A DNA stretch of 64,000 bases from Diphasiastrum complanatum (Eukaryota; Streptophyta; Lycopodiopsida; Lycopodiales; Lycopodiaceae). The stretch is from contig CM055095.1 of NCBI GenBank assembly GCA_029204225.1, positions 54,277,612-54,341,611 on the forward strand, read 5' to 3'. The position numbers and the translations under genes are program-made. Each line of letters begins with the position of its first letter. Positions within the stretch are counted from its first letter, which is position 1. The notes beneath the pieces were generated by a model. It saw only the letters and a program-made list of their open reading frames with translations, was not told where the DNA came from and searched no databases. Positions 60,664-64,000 of the stretch are shown in pieces.

Positions 60664-61137
60664 TGTAGATGGAATTGCTTTTATCACCATAGGTTACTTT
60701 GACCCAAAAGGTCGAGAGTTGTGTAACCATGGTTTATTTATCTCCATTAGGCCTACTAAACTTAGAGTTAGCTAAGTTAGTATGAACTGAACTTGGTAGG
60801 GACTCGTGGGTCCATTAGGCTTAATTGTGACATTAAGTACTCCAACTTGACATATTGGAGGTACCTTATTCTTTCTATGTAACTTATAGAAAGTTGGATA
60901 GTCAATAGTCAAGTAGTTGGATAGCCAATAGTCATGAAGTTAGATAGTCATCTTGGACTATATATATGTGTGCATCCCATTTGTATGAAACACTTTTGTA
61001 AGCAATACTAACTATTCTCCTTGGCTGTCCACAAGTTTCTACAAGAGGGTTTCTAGCCATCTCTCTCTTTCCTTGAGAATGCTTTGTGTGATTGAATAGT
61101 TACGATCCTGGATCCTTAGGCTTCTATTTCCTACACA
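60664..61137 (+). repeat. 3' LTR of copia element 6
   Basis: Starts TGTAGATGGAATTGC, includes TTACTTTGACCCAAAAGGTC, and ends CTTCTATTTCCTACACA, comparable to TTTCCTACATCAACA of the related LTR at 54359. Length 474 bp. It has one copy of the 107-bp unit that is doubled in the 5' LTR. Confidence 0.8.
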
Positions 61138-61393
61138 ACCATGCACATCAATCAAACAAAAAATGAATATATAGTCCTTTAGAATTTTGAGATGATTAAA
61201 TCCAAAATTATGATACCAACGTCTATGCCCTAGATCACATACTTAATCAAAGACAACAATAAATTTCCTTTTTTCTATGTTTGAGCTTCACTTTTATCCA
61301 TGGTTTAACATGTCTCTTTTATAGATGTAGCCCACATTTCGAAATTAGGGTAAGGATTTTTTGGAAGGCATATATATAGATGTCTACATATAT

Positions 61394-61492
61394 CATAGTT
61401 GCCCAGAATCGCAATTATGGAAAAACGATCTTAGAAACGTGTTTTTGAGAATTGCGAGTTTGGGCACAGAATTGTTGAGAGAAAAAAAATAG

Positions 61493-61540
<48 letters not shown>

Positions 61541-61735
61541 TGCCCTAAACCGGACCTAAACAGGGATTCATGCACCTAAACTGGACTACATACATTTTGC
61601 AACGTACATAAATGTACTGCCCTTGATTAGAGCTTTAATCTGATACCCATATTGTCCACAAAGATCCAAAAGAAAAAATAAAACGTTTATGAGAAACGCC
61701 AAAATAAAAAGGTTCAAAAATGTTGGGCAACTATG
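61394..61735. mobile_element. hAT-like MITE 1 (342 bp)
   Basis: Perfect 12-bp terminal inverted repeats CATAGTTGCCCA and TGGGCAACTATG. Flanks are ACATATAT and ATATATAT, 7 of 8 identical, although AT-rich flanks make this weak evidence alone. No coding capacity. The interior shares ATGCACCTAAACTGGAC and GATACCCATATTG with MITE 3 and contains a TA array. Confidence 0.8.
61495..61538. repeat. (TA)n microsatellite inside MITE 1
   Basis: About 43 bp of alternating TA. Confidence 0.97.
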
Positions 61736-61765
61736 ATATATATATTATATACATAATATATATAT

Positions 61766-62285
61766 CATAGTTGTAGCAAATTGCAAATAAAAAATTGCTT
61801 CACCCAATTTTTTTGGGACCTGAAATGTACTGGAATTGGACTTATAATATACTAAAATTGAACCCAAAACTACAAGAAACGCATATTAATGGTCCGATTC
61901 CAATATTTTTTAGTATATTATAGCAGATAAACCAGAGACACATTTACTCTTAATCCTTTGTGGTTTCTCTTTTTATTGATACCCATATTGAATATATTTA
62001 CAGTTTATTTTTTGGCGATTTGCGAATATATTTTTTATTCGATTTGGGAATCGAATCGAAGCGCAATTTGCGATATACTAGAATTGAACTCGAAACTACA
62101 AGAAATGCATATTATAGATCCGATTCCAATATATTTCAGTGTATTATGGGTCTAGTACACAGATAAACTAGAGATGCATTTACTCTTAATCCTCTATGTT
62201 TTCTCTTTCTACTGATACCCATTCTGAATGTATTTACAATTTTTCGTTTTTTTTTTGCGAATCGCAAATCGCGAGTGCAACTATA
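61766..62285. mobile_element. hAT-like MITE 2 (520 bp) with internal duplication
   Basis: Termini CATAGTTGTA and TGCAACTATA match the MITE 1 ends with one or two changes. Both flanks read ATATATAT (8 of 8). A unit of about 170 bp (AACTACAAGAAA-GCATATTA, ACATTTACTCTTAATCCT, TGATACCCATTCTGAA or variant) is present twice, at about 61849-62019 and 62082-62251. No coding capacity. Confidence 0.78.
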
Positions 62286-62295
62286 ATATATATAT

Positions 62296-62325
62296 CGTAG
62301 TTGCACCCCCCGTTCTGCAATTTTT
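62296..62325. repeat. Unpaired MITE end
   Basis: CGTAGTTGCACCCCCCGTTCTGCAATTTT begins like the other termini, 10 bp beyond MITE 2, but no separate inverted partner is found before MITE 3. Possibly the remaining left end of a truncated copy; the stretch 62330-62600 holds nothing else I can name. Confidence 0.45.
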
Positions 62326-62610
62326 TTTTTGGTTGCAATATGGGTGTCACTTGGTTGCAAATTTTGTGGGGAATTCCAATGTATTTTTTTCAAATTTTTT
62401 TATGCTTTGCAAAAGCTATATTTTTTTTAGGACTAGGTGTTCCTGAATCACTAAATCATTGGTGCATAATGTGTTGATTAGTTGATTCCGATAAAGGTCT
62501 ACAATGAAATTATCAAGATTTGGGAATATTCACATCGATGAAATGGACTGTGCTCTCTTTCTCTCTATCCATCTGAGATCACAACAATCTGAACTGGAAC
62601 GATAAGGAGC

Positions 62611-63444
62611 CATAGTTGCAGCGAATTGCGATTTGCTGGGTTCGCGGTTCGCGAACCGCGATTCTGAACTGCGAATTGTAAAAAAAAATTTATTATTATT
62701 ATTATTATTTTTTTTGGTAAAAATAGCTTATGGCTGAAATTTTTTTAGGGGAGGAATGGTCAAACCAACGTTTTGCCTCCCAGAAGTGCAGTAGATAGGG
62801 CACAAACGAATAAAAGTCAGTAGCTATTTGGTAATTTTGGTTGTTAATTGCTCTGGTTCTCCGTAATTGTTAATGGCAAATGCTACAGTTTGGGCTATCA
62901 AGATGATCACTTTTGCAATCATTTCACTGGAGATGTGAGTGCAATGCGCATACAGTTGGGGGCATAAATATTGGGCCCTTATCGGCGCGCATTTGGACCC
63001 ATTTTTTTCTTAGGGGGGGTGCAAGGGGGGCACCGCCCCCCCTGCTATTGTTGCCAGGGGGGGTCCAGGGGGGGCCGGTGACAGCCACCTAGGCCCCCCC
63101 TGGCGGGGGGATCGGGGGGCAGCGCCTCCCGAAGCAAAAAGCGAAGTACAATTGCTCTACAATTCTCTGTCTCTGTCCCACTGGAACCATCTATGATCTT
63201 AACGAACAGGCTAGAGGTTAGTTTTGAATTTTTATCCTTGACAGAACCCAACATGGATTAATGCACCTGAACTGGACCATCCTGTCCTCGAAACAGTCGG
63301 CAAACTACACAGTAATAATGCTCTTAATCAGAGCTTTCATTTGATACCCATATTGCCCGAAAACATTTCAAAAAAAAAAAAACGATTTTAGTTTTTTCCG
63401 AATCGCGATTTGGAACCGCGATTCAGAATCGTAGTGCAACTATG
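62611..63444. mobile_element. hAT-like MITE 3 (834 bp) with clear target duplication
   Basis: Termini CATAGTTGCA and TGCAACTATG are perfect inverted repeats, followed inwards by longer imperfect pairing (GCGAATTGCGATTT with AATCGCGATT). The 8-bp flanks TAAGGAGC (62603-62610) and TAAGGAGC (63445-63452) are identical and not low-complexity, which is the target duplication length of hAT elements. The interior holds a GC-rich near-palindrome and the block shared with MITE 1. No transposase. Confidence 0.85.
63010..63125. repeat. G/C-run near-palindrome in MITE 3
   Basis: Runs of six to eight G or C alternate (GGGGGGTGCAAGGGGGGCAC then CGCCCCCCCTGC, later CCCCCCCTGGCGGGGGG). It can form hairpins and, on either strand, G-quadruplexes. 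Similar GGGGGC-CCGCCCCC cores are known from other plant non-autonomous DNA transposons. Confidence 0.75.
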
Positions 63445-63705
63445 TAAGGAGCCATACTGAATCATATTGAACCATATTGAATCATGACTGAAACCATACT
63501 AAACCATACTGAAGAGATAATACACATGTCCCCTCTCTGTCACTCTCCATCCCCCCTCCCCCCCCCCCTCTCTCTGTGTCCCTCTCTCTCTCTCTCTCAC
63601 TCTCTCTCTCTCCTAGCGCTGCTCCTCCATCGCTGATCCATGGAGATCAATATCTGAGATCTGCTCCTCCCTCATCGTTTGCTCCATCGCCCCGCCTCCA
63701 TCTCC

Positions 63706-64000
63706 ATGGCAAGAAAAACTAGGGGGAGCCCTTGCTCCCCCACCCCTACCAACGCCCAAACACCCCCTTCCACCTCGCCCACCCCCTCCGCCTCATCCGC
63801 TGCCCCACCCATTGCTCCACCTGATGCTGCCTCTCCACCTGTCGTCGCCCTACTTGACGCTCCACCTGCTGCTGCCCCACTTACTCCATCTGCTGTTCCA
63901 CTTGCTGCCCAACCTCCTACTGTCGCCCACCCTCCTGCTGTTGCGCAGCATCCCCCCTCTCTCCCTCTTCATGTGTCCCACTCTTGCCCTCCTTCACCCC
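63706..64000 (+). CDS. Open Pro/Ala-rich reading frame, cut by the window end
   Basis: ATG at 63706 (context TCCATGGC) opens a frame of 98 codons with no stop before the window edge. It begins MARKTRGSPCSPTPTNAQTP and continues as a low-complexity Pro/Ala/Ser/Thr/Val-rich segment without a signal peptide or membrane segment. The upstream 150 bp are CT-rich, as in plant 5' leaders. The region is GC-richer than its neighbours. It could be the start of a host gene or of the first ORF of a transposon; I cannot decide without the continuation. Confidence 0.5.
   Translation, partial: MARKTRGSPCSPTPTNAQTPPSTSPTPSASSAAPPIAPPDAASPPVVALLDAPPAAAPLTPSAVPLAAQPPTVAHPPAVAQHPPSLPLHVSHSCPPSP

Larger units (their letters stand above)
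55368..61137 (+). mobile_element. Copia element 6, with a replaced RT/RNase H region
   Basis: A partial 5' LTR (55368-55810) and a 3' LTR (60664-61137) flank gag, zinc knuckle, protease and integrase, the first residues of RT, and then about 1 kb without RT or RNase H similarity. The coding part changes frame at about 57000, 58207, 58400 and 58500. The first integrase Asp is lost. Not autonomous. Confidence 0.88.

Overview
The window looks like intergenic nuclear DNA from a large, repeat-rich flowering-plant genome. The evidence is one intact spliced gene of the pollen Ole e 1 family, plant-type Ty1/copia and Ty3/gypsy retrotransposon remnants, a CACTA (TNP2) transposase remnant, initiator-Met-tRNA primer-binding sites, and very long GA/CT microsatellites. 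The exact lineage cannot be read from the sequence. Nothing bacterial or organellar is visible.

Layout from left to right. 1-2.85 kb: no recognisable gene. 2.86-4.30 kb: a copia deletion derivative whose short coding remnant lies between two LTR copies. 5.79-6.46 kb (minus strand): the only clearly intact host gene, two exons encoding a secreted 173-aa Ole e 1-like protein. 6.7-9.9 kb: a microsatellite and local duplications, including a shard of the LTR seen later at 13.7 kb. 9.96-14.8 kb: copia element 1 (+), with gag, PR, IN, RT and RH all present but broken, plus a 3' LTR. 15.04-15.84 kb: CACTA transposase pseudogene. 18.1-21.75 kb: copia element 2 (+), with 5' LTR, PBS, a repeated leader, gag, PR and IN, interrupted by a non-coding LTR element (21.75-24.12 kb) whose LTRs are about 490 bp and whose primer site resembles the tRNA-Asp type. 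24.1-30.7 kb: non-coding DNA with two large segmental duplications.

30.7-33.1 kb (minus): gypsy RT-RH-IN. 35.3-38.2 kb (minus): gypsy gag-PR with leader repeats and PBS. The two blocks are separated by 2.1 kb of unrecognised DNA. 38.9-41.2 kb (minus): copia element 4, heavily deleted. 41.2-44.9 kb: nothing coding. 44.9-47.8 kb (minus): a second, more degenerate gypsy PR-RT-RH of Tat/Athila-like character. 47.8-49.9 kb (minus): two copia LTRs joined at a set of PBS motifs. 50.4-50.6 kb: a 21-bp minisatellite. 51.9-53.4 kb: GA-rich DNA. 54.36-54.77 kb: a solo-like LTR related to that of copia element 6. 55.37-61.14 kb: copia element 6 (+), with gag, PR and IN but with RT/RNase H replaced by about 1 kb of unidentified sequence. 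61.39-63.44 kb: three non-autonomous DNA elements sharing terminal inverted repeats and flanked by 8-bp duplications (hAT-like). From 63.71 kb to the window end: an open Pro/Ala-rich reading frame.

No retrotransposon here looks autonomous. Each one examined carries stops, frameshifts, lost catalytic residues or missing domains. The most interesting signals are the MITE cluster, the rebuilt interior of copia element 6, the recurrent placement of CT/GA arrays just downstream of TATA boxes in unrelated LTRs, and the in-frame-fused copia derivative near the left end. I did not find a convincing new multi-gene system.
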